A stretch of 5,885 nt of DNA from Candidatus Omnitrophota bacterium (GTDB lineage Bacteria; Omnitrophota; Gorgyraeia; Tantalellales; Tantalellaceae). This document shows, in pieces, positions 1-5,885 of the stretch. The notes beneath the pieces are model-generated. The model worked only from the letters and a program-made list of their open reading frames with translations, was not told where the DNA came from and made no database searches. The stretch covers positions 1 through 5,885 of the forward strand of contig JAHIZQ010000120.1 in the NCBI GenBank assembly GCA_018814505.1. The letters are read 5' to 3'. A program made the position numbers and the translations under genes. How positions within the stretch are numbered: the stretch's first letter is position 1; each line of letters starts with the position of its first letter.

Positions 1-1846
1 ACTCTTTATCATCATCAATTCCAATAAACATACGTAATATACATTCTTCTTTAACAGGTAAAGTTCTTAAAAAAGACAAGAGGCTCGTCTTAACATTTTT
101 ATTTTCAATATTAATTACTCTTTTCCCCGCCTTTTCGTCTTTGATAGTATCTTCAACCTTAGGCCCCCCATCTTCATTTCCTCCAATTGTCTCGCTTAAA
201 GACACATCCCGCGTTTTCATGTAAACCAAACTATGCGTTACTTTTTCTTCCTTCCATCCGCCACCTTCATTTGGAAACATTTCTTTAAGCTTTAAAACTA
301 ACTTAGCTATATCAACGTTGTATAAATCCATTTTTCCATTTTTCGAAAGTGCACCACTCAGTGCTTTAAGCGCCTGTTTAACGCGATATACTGTCGTTTT
401 AAAATTGCTTTTGGTTGCCGCCCTATCTACCACCTGGGGCATATACTCTTTGTATATGTGCCCCTTTATTTCCATCTTCATATACCCGAACCAGCTTCCA
501 TCAAGGTCACAAGGCTTAGTTCCACTCTGTTGCACAACAATCCACGATTCATTCATTAATTCATCAAGATCCACAAACTGTAAATCCCAAATATTTATTA
601 ACTTTCTTACCTCAAATTCAATAGCTCCTTTATTGGTTTCGTACAACTGATTAAGTATTAAATATCTTTTATCAGCATCCCCTGCCTCTCCAGCAGTTTT
701 AGCTTTTCGTGCCATTAATTCATTTGGGAGTATATATATCCCGGTTTTTTTCTTTATTAAAAGCTTCTTTGAGATAAGAGATTTTATTGCGCTTTGCACA
801 CCTTCAGAAAATCCCGATATTATGCACTGGCTTGTAAGATCCTCCGCGTTCATTGGAGAAACCATTATTGCGTCAATGATAAATTCGTTGATTGACTGGG
901 TGAGAGAAAAATTCGAATCAAGGGCTTTGCCACTACCATTCGCTGAAATATTTACATCCTCGCTTTTATTGTCAAACCCGTATAATGAAAGCATAAGACG
1001 CAAATAATCATATTTAAAATCTATTTTTCCCGCGTATAATTCATAAAAACTTTCGCCGGTTACAGGATCTTTTAATTCAAAGGAATTCTCATGAAACATT
1101 TTCGCGATTTCACGGGAAGTTTTGCCTTTATATGTAGAATATTTCGACAATTTTTCATCCGGTACTTTACTATAATCTTTTATCCACCTGCGCATCTGGC
1201 CGCGAGACTTATGCAAAATATTAATTCTCAAGTTTTCCCACTGTTTAATCTCATCAATCTCATGTTTTAGAATAATATCTCCATGCCTATGTCCAAAAAA
1301 CTCAGTATCCATATAAATAACAGGTTTATTATTATAGTGTTTTCCGCTTAATCCAACATGCGCGAATTGACCCGTACAAGCCAGCAACCCTTCAGGGTTT
1401 ACGCTAACCAAATTTGCCCTATGCAAACGGTTCAATAAAGTCGTAACTTTGACAAGCTTGATGTACTTTAACCCATCAATATTATATTTGATCTCACCAA
1501 TGTTTTCTTTAAGCGTAATATCAATGGGTTCCACCCTGTTTTCTAGCCACCAATCCCGGCCCAAAACTTTAATCTCTTTTTCTATCTGATCTTCAAGGTA
1601 GGCATTTGTTCCTTTATGCGCTAACAAAAATTCTTTGGCTTTAAAAAATTCATGAATAGTTCCATTGGCTATTTGTGAATAGGGGGCTAGGTGCTCCCTT
1701 TCGGGAAGGTTTTGGCTCTCTAATCTATTTTTTGGTCCAAATACCGATAAATTATCGGCATTTATTCCGCTAACGTGTATGTTTGCATTAGACAAAAATA
1801 CGAGTGCGATTATGCTATTTACTATTTTTCGAAGTCGTTTTTTCAT
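1..1846 (-). CDS. Partial multi-domain protein with signal-like N-terminus and C-terminal sigma-70-like region
   Basis: Translating from the ATG at 1846 gives 615 codons with no stop; the frame runs off the left edge, so the C-terminus is missing. Residues 1-21 look like a signal peptide: basic KKRLRK, a hydrophobic stretch 8-18, then a possible SNA cleavage site at 19-21. Residues 176-204 carry two histidines (186, 188) and an HEIDE motif (195-199), a possible metal site. Residues 318-376 resemble a winged helix. From 395 the sequence follows sigma-70 factors: region 2 (DLDELMNESWI, 426-436; YMKMEIKGHI, 455-464), region 3 (470-545), the 3.2 loop (DVSLSETIGGNEDG, 547-560, then EDTIKDE, 565-571) and region 4.1 (TLPVKEECILRMFIGIDDD, 595-613). 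The window ends just before the region 4.2 helix-turn-helix. Region 2 looks FliA/WhiG-like, whereas 3.2 and 4.1 look RpoD-like. The ribosome binding site is weak (AGAAGAG/AGAG upstream). The sigma assignment is by motif reading; whether it is a working sigma factor is unknown. Confidence 0.8.
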   Translation of the reverse strand, partial: MKKRLRKIVNSIIALVFLSNANIHVSGINADNLSVFGPKNRLESQNLPEREHLAPYSQIANGTIHEFFKAKEFLLAHKGTNAYLEDQIEKEIKVLGRDWWLENRVEPIDITLKENIGEIKYNIDGLKYIKLVKVTTLLNRLHRANLVSVNPEGLLACTGQFAHVGLSGKHYNNKPVIYMDTEFFGHRHGDIILKHEIDEIKQWENLRINILHKSRGQMRRWIKDYSKVPDEKLSKYSTYKGKTSREIAKMFHENSFELKDPVTGESFYELYAGKIDFKYDYLRLMLSLYGFDNKSEDVNISANGSGKALDSNFSLTQSINEFIIDAIMVSPMNAEDLTSQCIISGFSEGVQSAIKSLISKKLLIKKKTGIYILPNELMARKAKTAGEAGDADKRYLILNQLYETNKGAIEFEVRKLINIWDLQFVDLDELMNESWIVVQQSGTKPCDLDGSWFGYMKMEIKGHIYKEYMPQVVDRAATKSNFKTTVYRVKQALKALSGALSKNGKMDLYNVDIAKLVLKLKEMFPNEGGGWKEEKVTHSLVYMKTRDVSLSETIGGNEDGGPKVEDTIKDEKAGKRVINIENKNVKTSLLSFLRTLPVKEECILRMFIGIDDDKE

Positions 1847-1919
1847 ACAGCTCTACTCTTCTAAAGTTTCTTTTTAAAAATCCGCCACACGAAAATAAAG
1901 GTATACGGATTGAACTAAA

Positions 1920-1951
1920 ATTGTATAAATCCCCCTAGCCCCCTTTTGCAA
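1920..1951 (-). promoter_or_regulatory. Weak candidate promoter for the sigma-like gene
   Basis: On the minus strand TTGCAA (1951-1946) is followed after 18 bases by TATACA (1927-1922), each matching the sigma-70 consensus at four of six positions. Transcription would begin near 1913, leaving a leader of roughly 65 bases before the ATG at 1846. The -35 half lies inside the hairpin repeat, so the match may be incidental. Another or alternative sigma factor may be used in this organism. Confidence 0.22.
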
Positions 1952-1958
1952 AGGGGGG
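1931..1958. repeat. C/G-rich inverted repeat (dispersed-repeat-like hairpin)
   Basis: CCCCCTTT (1939-1946) and AAAGGGGG (1950-1957) form a perfect 8-bp stem around a 3-base loop, preceded by another CCCCCT block at 1931-1936. From memory, similar CCCCCT...CCCCCTTT/AAAGGGGG palindromes occur as scattered intergenic repeats in several bacterial phyla. Only one copy is present here, so its repeat status cannot be shown from the window. No T-run follows on either strand, so it is not a typical Rho-independent terminator. Confidence 0.55.
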
Positions 1959-2057
1959 AAGGTCACTGTCACTGGAAATCTATTTGACTTACCACGTTAA
2001 CATGGTCACCATTATATGAACAATAGTTAGTTTAGTCAAGGTAAAGTTGGTTTCCGC

Positions 2058-2120
2058 AAAAAAAACAAAGCGTCCCTGCTCCGGGTCAGCATAGGCTGAA
2101 AACACGAAACAGGGACGCTT
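2058..2120 (-). terminator. Rho-independent terminator of the EI-HPr operon
   Basis: AAGCGTCCCTG (2068-2078) and CAGGGACGCTT (2110-2120) are perfect 11-bp inverted arms. On the minus strand the stem is followed by TG and eight Ts (2065-2058). The 31-base loop contains a second small stem, TCAGC/GCTGA (2086-2090 with 2095-2099, loop ATAG). It lies about 40 bases after the stop of the 161-codon frame, where transcription of the minus-strand genes would be expected to end. The branched loop is larger than usual for a simple terminator. No T-run is present on the plus strand, so termination is predicted for the minus strand only. Confidence 0.72.
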
Positions 2121-2150
2121 GAGATGCAGGAAGGTTTTTTGCATCTCAGG
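2118..2150. repeat. Hairpin abutting the terminator
   Basis: TGAGATGCA (2120-2128) and TGCATCTCA (2140-2148) form a perfect 9-bp stem, extendable by a T-G wobble and a C-G pair (2118-2119 with 2149-2150). The loop contains a run of six Ts on the plus strand. Its outer edge touches the terminator stem, so the two structures compete for bases near 2118-2120. On the minus-strand transcript it forms first, directly after the stop codon, and may stabilise the 3' end. Confidence 0.5.
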
Positions 2151-2161
2151 GGTTAAACTGT

Positions 2162-2647
2162 TTACGCTTTTACAAGAACTTCAAGTACATATCGTTCGTA
2201 TTCTCTTATTTCTACGTCAAGGTCTATCATTTGAGCCTTCGGCAGATATATATAGATGTTATACCCATTTATTCTCCTGAGAACGTCTTCTGGTTCAAGA
2301 GATAATGCTTTATTGCTATCCGCCATAACTTCCATCATCATTTTGTAAAGCTGACTGGTTACCCCCCCTGTCATGTCCACAAATAAGAGGCTCTCCTCAT
2401 TATCTAACGCAAAAGAACTGTCAGGATTAGTTTTGTCAATATTGATAATATCAGCTTTTTGGCCTAAGACGATTCTTCCCGAATCAACAACTTCGTTTGT
2501 TATCTTCTCTATTGTTTGAGTAATTGCACGAATATCAATTTTTTCTTTTTCCTTTACGCCGACTATCCTTTTCTTGTCCACATATTTATCCAGACCTGTA
2601 GCGGAAAGTACTTCATCCAATTTAGCGTTTATTTTGTCATTCCGCAC
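2162..2647 (-). CDS. 161-residue frame, possibly the C-terminus of the upstream EI-HPr protein
   Basis: I do not recognise a family. The frame starts at a GTG (2647-2645) and ends with TAA at 2162. It is soluble and mixed alpha/beta in appearance, with a basic KKRIVGVKEKEK stretch near residues 25-36, a hydrophobic LLFVDMTGG turn at 87-95, a methionine-rich helix at 99-109 and an acidic IDLDVEIREYERY segment at 141-153. No transmembrane segment or signal peptide is visible. It overlaps the end of the upstream gene by 19 bases in the -1 frame and has no Shine-Dalgarno-like purine run before the GTG. The frame is open upstream of the GTG back to a stop at 2681-2683, and those codons read naturally (RPDKDFIVV). 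This suggests either a frameshifted continuation of the upstream protein or a translationally coupled small gene. The base composition matches the neighbour. Confidence 0.7.
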   Translation of the reverse strand: MRNDKINAKLDEVLSATGLDKYVDKKRIVGVKEKEKIDIRAITQTIEKITNEVVDSGRIVLGQKADIINIDKTNPDSSFALDNEESLLFVDMTGGVTSQLYKMMMEVMADSNKALSLEPEDVLRRINGYNIYIYLPKAQMIDLDVEIREYERYVLEVLVKA

Positions 2648-5600
2648 AACAATGAAGTCTTTATCGGGTCTTTTTGCGTTTTATTAAAGTCTATTACATC
2701 TCTGCGTTCTTTGATAGACTTAGCTAGAAGCTTCAAGTCAAACGCGTTGTCAACCGCAGTAACCATATACCGGGGTTTTGTCTCTTTCTTAAGATCACTT
2801 GCCAAATATCTATTGAGGTTCTCTGAATATTCTTTTCTGTGAATATTATAAACATTTGTCATTTGTATTTCATACGCGCTTTTTTTGCTTAACTGAAATG
2901 ACCGTCCCTGCGGTAAATCCTTTGCAATGCAATCAAGAATACCGCGTATTTTTCCGATCTCAAGATATGATACAACGTCACCAATAACTTGTTCTTTACT
3001 CTTTTTAAGCAGATTTTTAATTTCTTCAGCAGATGTCGTCTCGCTGTCAACATCCAAAAGAATAGTAATAGCGCTCACGCCCGCTGTTTTTTTATTCATT
3101 TCCCTGATCATAGCAGGTTTTTTAACCGCTTTTAACGGCACTAAGTGAAACCCGGTTTCTTTTTCCAACGCGCTAATCTCTTCGCTTAGCAAAAGATATA
3201 TATGCTCAGGAATACACGCAATAAAATCAAATTCTTTAGTTTCCGCAGAAAAATCTCTTATCATCTCTTCTTCGGCAGGCACTTTGGGTTCTTCGTCTAA
3301 TTTTGTCAGTTCTTCTATGGTTTCAGTCAAACGTCGAGCGCCCTCTAAAATTTTGTCAGGAATTACTTCTTCTGAGGCGTGGGTCTCCTGCTGAGACTTC
3401 ATATCAATTATCCGCTGTTTTTCAGCTGGTGTAATTTCGCTAAAAACTTTTTCTCCATTTTTAGCCTCTACTGAAAAATCCTTCAGTTCCATTATTTCTC
3501 TCACAAACATATCTCTATTTTCCCCCGTAGCGACTATCCTTATATCAAAACCTTTTGTTATTCCAAGCAAGAATAAATCTATAACGCCTTTTATCTCATG
3601 CCCTTTTCCCTTGTGTTCAATCAAAAGCCCCACATTATGCTTGTTTTTAAGTTCTATTATGTCCCTCACTGTCCTATCGTGCATTCCAAGAGTGTTCACG
3701 ACCTTAACCTCAATTGTCTGGATATCCGCCTCTTCTACTCTTGAAGAAAATTCATTCTGAAAACCTGAAGCTTGTTCAAGAATCTCTCGTACCATATCTT
3801 GAACAACAGGCAAATCCTCAATTCTTTGTTCAACTTCCTCAACTTTATTTTGAGCTCGTTCTTTTAATTTTTCATCAACAATTTCAAATACATTTTTTAA
3901 CCCTTGATTTCCAAAATTTCGGATAAATTCTTTAGTTTCCGCTATTTCGGGATAAGTTATGCTTGGCGCTACATCAACATCATAGATTTCTGAAGCATAA
4001 ATAATATGTAATATGTATTCTCTTTGGCTAGCTGATTCACCGCATATTGTAACAGGAATTTTTCTATTCTTTTCTTTTTGAATTTTGCTGACGCCAGACA
4101 AAATATCATTTATCGCTTGTACAACTTTAGGCTGAATCTCAGAAAAAAGCAAAATAGCTCTTATGCTTAACCGTAAATTCTTTAAGCCTAACGCTTTTTC
4201 CAAGAATTTAAATATATCACGCGTCAGGTCATTTGTCCCGATGCTGATGAAGTCTGAGAACCAGCTAATTTCCTCTATGTTTTTTATTGCTTCCACACTT
4301 TCTATCATAGATCCAATTGGTACAGCATCAAATAACTTAAGCATAGTCTCTCTATTAAAAGTCTTTTCGCCATCACCGATAAGAGTTGCTTCTCCTCTTT
4401 TTACAACGTTTTCCATTGCTTTCATCGCGCAAGCATTACCATCTACCTTATCCTGCACAGTATTTACCTGTGGAAACATTATTTTCACGTTTTCAGCATT
4501 TTGCACGGCTATCGCCTCAAAAAAGGCTTCTAGTTCTAATATTAATAACCGGTTGCCAATTTCTGTCCTATAGAAATCAAACCCTGTTTCCGTATAATCA
4601 TCCGCATACGGAATTTTTTTATCATCAGAAACATCAAACGTCCTGAAGGTTATTGGTTTACCGCGCGAGTGCCTTATTAAAGTTTCCACTCTTTGCTTGA
4701 AGAATTTCCTTAGCTCTCGATGCGCAATACTGTCTGTTTTATCATTCACAAACTCTTTTAAATAAGGCGTTTTTGTATTGATCCAAAGTTCTGTCCTTAC
4801 AAGCCCTACTCCATCAGCCCCGCTTTCTAAAGCTGAAATTAACGAGTCTTTCGCGTCAACATTTGTAAATACATTAACTATTTTACCATCATCCATTCCT
4901 TTTCTTCTTCCAATCTGAGCGGGTTGTGTTTGTATTGCCTTATAGTACTTCTGCAATGCTTTGTTATGTAGCACCTTTTGTTTATGACGCTCTATTGTCC
5001 TTAAATCCGGTTTTAATGTAAGAGTTCCTCGCCTGCCATCCACAAGAACCAAGTCACCTAATTCCATACTTTTCCATATGTCATCAATTTTCAAATACTC
5101 CTTGTTTTTTTCTTCACCAGACTTATTAAGTACAAAAAATACCGGTATATTAAGCGCTTTAGCCGCAAGCACCCAATGAGAAGTGGGTCCGGCAGTAGTT
5201 GTGACTATTGCCGCGATATTTTTACTTTTCACCAAATCAAATACTTCTGAAGGTACAATCTCTCCTTTAAGGAACAATACGTGCTTCTGATCCGGCACAC
5301 CATCTTTAAACTCTTGTATTGTGTATTCAACGCCTTTTAATTCTGCCGCTGTTTTCTTTATTATTTCTAAAGCAAACTCCATACTCTGAATTAGTTTCTG
5401 GTTTTTTTCATATTCTTTCCTGCCAACTTCGATAGATGTATTCAATTGATGCGCTACTTCTCCTAATGCTACATGGCTAGCCATACTTTGAGTCTCTATA
5501 AAATTGCTGACAGGTAAAATGATATCTCCATCCACAATTAAACTTACCGTTGTTATTAAGCTTTTTTCGGTTTTTTCTAAAATTTCTATCTCTTTTTTTC

Positions 5601-5784
5601 TAATCTCATTAATCACTGTAAGAAATTTATTTTTCTCTTGTTCTTTAAGCGCTGGGTTTATTTTCTCATAATAGCTGGCATCTTTTCTTATTACCGCCTC
5701 GAAGTTCTTAAGAAAAGCAATTTTTGACTTTATATTCGCGCTTGTTATCCTCTCACCAGCGCGATCAGCCCGGCGCGGGTTCAA
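2629..5784 (-). CDS. PTS enzyme I-like protein fused to an HPr-like domain, N-terminus uncertain
   Basis: Enzyme I moves phosphate from phosphoenolpyruvate to its own histidine and then to HPr. In this 1051-residue frame, a helical region (about 20-160) precedes the swivelling phosphohistidine domain (165-260), with GPTSHWVLAAKALNIPV at 199-215 and the active His at 203. The PEP-binding barrel (300-625) shows GVGLVRTELW (R330), FRTFDVSDDK (R381), SMIES (E495), FISIGTNDLT (N518, D519) and ICGES (C581), matching E. coli R296, R332, E431, N454, D455 and C502. The DRGN motif (R465) and the NPFLG-type motif are not recognisable. Residues 688-775 resemble HPr: GMHDR (H702, R704) matches GLHAR, but the Ser46 position is Gly733. 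An acidic linker (800-845) leads to an unknown region (850-1038). The domain order EI then HPr is unusual. The predicted start is a TTG at 5784 inside GC-rich, apparently foreign sequence, and the usual EI N-terminal motif is missing, so the real start is probably lost. Confidence 0.85.
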   Translation of the reverse strand: MNPRRADRAGERITSANIKSKIAFLKNFEAVIRKDASYYEKINPALKEQEKNKFLTVINEIRKKEIEILEKTEKSLITTVSLIVDGDIILPVSNFIETQSMASHVALGEVAHQLNTSIEVGRKEYEKNQKLIQSMEFALEIIKKTAAELKGVEYTIQEFKDGVPDQKHVLFLKGEIVPSEVFDLVKSKNIAAIVTTTAGPTSHWVLAAKALNIPVFFVLNKSGEEKNKEYLKIDDIWKSMELGDLVLVDGRRGTLTLKPDLRTIERHKQKVLHNKALQKYYKAIQTQPAQIGRRKGMDDGKIVNVFTNVDAKDSLISALESGADGVGLVRTELWINTKTPYLKEFVNDKTDSIAHRELRKFFKQRVETLIRHSRGKPITFRTFDVSDDKKIPYADDYTETGFDFYRTEIGNRLLILELEAFFEAIAVQNAENVKIMFPQVNTVQDKVDGNACAMKAMENVVKRGEATLIGDGEKTFNRETMLKLFDAVPIGSMIESVEAIKNIEEISWFSDFISIGTNDLTRDIFKFLEKALGLKNLRLSIRAILLFSEIQPKVVQAINDILSGVSKIQKEKNRKIPVTICGESASQREYILHIIYASEIYDVDVAPSITYPEIAETKEFIRNFGNQGLKNVFEIVDEKLKERAQNKVEEVEQRIEDLPVVQDMVREILEQASGFQNEFSSRVEEADIQTIEVKVVNTLGMHDRTVRDIIELKNKHNVGLLIEHKGKGHEIKGVIDLFLLGITKGFDIRIVATGENRDMFVREIMELKDFSVEAKNGEKVFSEITPAEKQRIIDMKSQQETHASEEVIPDKILEGARRLTETIEELTKLDEEPKVPAEEEMIRDFSAETKEFDFIACIPEHIYLLLSEEISALEKETGFHLVPLKAVKKPAMIREMNKKTAGVSAITILLDVDSETTSAEEIKNLLKKSKEQVIGDVVSYLEIGKIRGILDCIAKDLPQGRSFQLSKKSAYEIQMTNVYNIHRKEYSENLNRYLASDLKKETKPRYMVTAVDNAFDLKLLAKSIKERRDVIDFNKTQKDPIKTSLLCGMTK
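2671..2675 (-). other. Candidate -1 frameshift or indel site (A5 run)
   Basis: On the minus strand five As (in codons CAA AAA GAC of the long frame, residues 1037-1039) lie within the only stretch where both the 1051-codon frame and the 161-codon frame are open (2680-2632). Slipping back one base here, or restoring one missing A, joins the frames into a single protein of about 1207 residues reading KTQK-RPDKDFIVVRND. The run is not a canonical X-XXY-YYZ heptamer, so an assembly or sequencing indel is at least as likely as programmed frameshifting. Confidence 0.4.
5745..5763. other. Composition breakpoint, probable chimeric junction
   Basis: The 60 bases 5701-5760 have 22 G+C (37%), while 5761-5885 have 82 of 125 (66%). 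On the left the minus frame reads as enzyme I-like protein. On the right the plus frame reads as a different, GC-rich gene, and the minus frame becomes an arginine- and glycine-rich sequence unlike the rest. Two coding sequences on opposite strands therefore meet inside their own bodies, as expected from a misjoined contig or an insertion. The exact base cannot be fixed from this sequence. Confidence 0.7.
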
Positions 5785-5885
5785 CTGAACACGGTTTCCC
5801 GGCCGCCCGCGGAGGAGTTTGCCTTCGCCGTCCCCCGAGAGCAGTTAGACCAACTGGGCACGCTCATTCCCGGGAGGTTGGAAGT
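5761..5885 (+). CDS. Fragment of a GC-rich gene, radical SAM protein-like
   Basis: In the frame beginning GCG at 5761 the plus strand reads AISPARVQLNTVSRPPAEEF, then a stretch ending in DQLGTLIPGRLE, open to the right edge. The VQLNTV-RPPAE block resembles the part of some radical SAM proteins of the COG0731 type (Fe-S oxidoreductase, wyosine-like) that follows the TIM-barrel core. This is recognition from memory and not a search result. The cysteine cluster that would bind the 4Fe-4S cluster would lie upstream and is absent here. The frame is open leftward to a stop at 5725-5727, but the residues before 5761 do not look like the family, so the gene is truncated at the junction. Third codon positions are strongly G/C, unlike everything to the left. 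Confidence 0.5.

Larger units (their letters stand above)
1847..2161. other. Intergenic region of 315 bases
   Basis: No coding frame is convincing here. From right to left it holds the 3' untranslated region of the minus-strand operon with two hairpins (2118-2150 and 2068-2120, the second followed by a T-run on the minus strand), an imperfect palindrome centred on GTTAAC (1991-2006), a GTCACT tandem pair (1962-1973), a C/G-rich inverted repeat (1931-1958), and the leader of the minus-strand gene starting at 1846. Confidence 0.75.

Noticed and set aside
318..650. Plus-strand frame of 110 codons
   Set aside because: It lies antisense to the continuous minus-strand gene with clear sigma-70-like motifs and has a low-complexity, unfamiliar product.
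822..1007. Plus-strand frame of 61 codons
   Set aside because: It is short and antisense to the same continuous minus-strand gene.
1962..1973. GTCACT tandem pair as a functional repeat
   Set aside because: Two copies of six bases can occur by chance and there is no supporting context.
2516..4646. Several plus-strand frames of 70-136 codons
   Set aside because: All are antisense to the enzyme I-like gene or its downstream frame. Their phenylalanine-, leucine- and serine-rich products are what the reverse strand of a lysine- and glutamate-rich gene gives.
5782..5784. TTG as the true start of the enzyme I-like gene
   Set aside because: It lies in the GC-rich foreign segment and gives residues (NPRRADRAG) unlike the rest; the genuine 5' end is probably missing.
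1..5885. CRISPR array, tRNA or rRNA gene
   Set aside because: I saw no regularly spaced direct repeats, cloverleaf-like segment or conserved rRNA stretch on either strand.

Overview
The window is mostly AT-rich bacterial DNA (about 37% G+C where I counted), with the genes on the minus strand, plus a short GC-rich tail at the right edge that appears to come from another genome. The style of the proteins (large, lysine-rich, unusual domain fusions, signal-like N-termini on multi-domain proteins) suggests an uncultured lineage such as Candidatus Omnitrophota. That is an impression from protein style, not a proof.

Layout, read in the direction of transcription (right to left). (a) 5761-5885: about 66% G+C, with a plus-strand open frame that looks like a piece of a radical SAM protein. 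The composition changes abruptly near 5745-5763, so this looks like a chimeric junction or a recent insertion. (b) 5784-2629: a long gene related to PTS enzyme I (phosphoenolpyruvate-protein phosphotransferase), with an HPr-like domain fused downstream and an unrecognised C-terminal region. Its original N-terminus is probably lost at the junction. (c) 2647-2162: a 161-residue frame that overlaps the end of (b) in the -1 frame. It has no visible ribosome binding site and may be the true C-terminus of (b), separated by a frameshift at an A-run. (d) 2161-1847: a 315-base intergenic region holding two hairpins, one of them a good Rho-independent terminator for (b)/(c), plus a C/G-rich inverted repeat and a weak candidate promoter. 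(e) 1846 to the left edge: a gene open for 615 codons that runs out of the window. It encodes a signal-peptide-like start, a domain with an HExxE motif, a winged-helix-like segment and a C-terminal half that reads as a sigma-70 family factor (regions 2, 3 and the start of 4).

The most interesting object is (e): a sigma-factor-like protein behind an apparent export or membrane signal and a possible metal-binding domain. Next to it is an EI-HPr fusion that keeps both phospho-histidines but has lost several other hallmark residues. A phosphorelay feeding transcription control is a possible reading, but nothing in the sequence links the two genes functionally, and a terminator lies between them.
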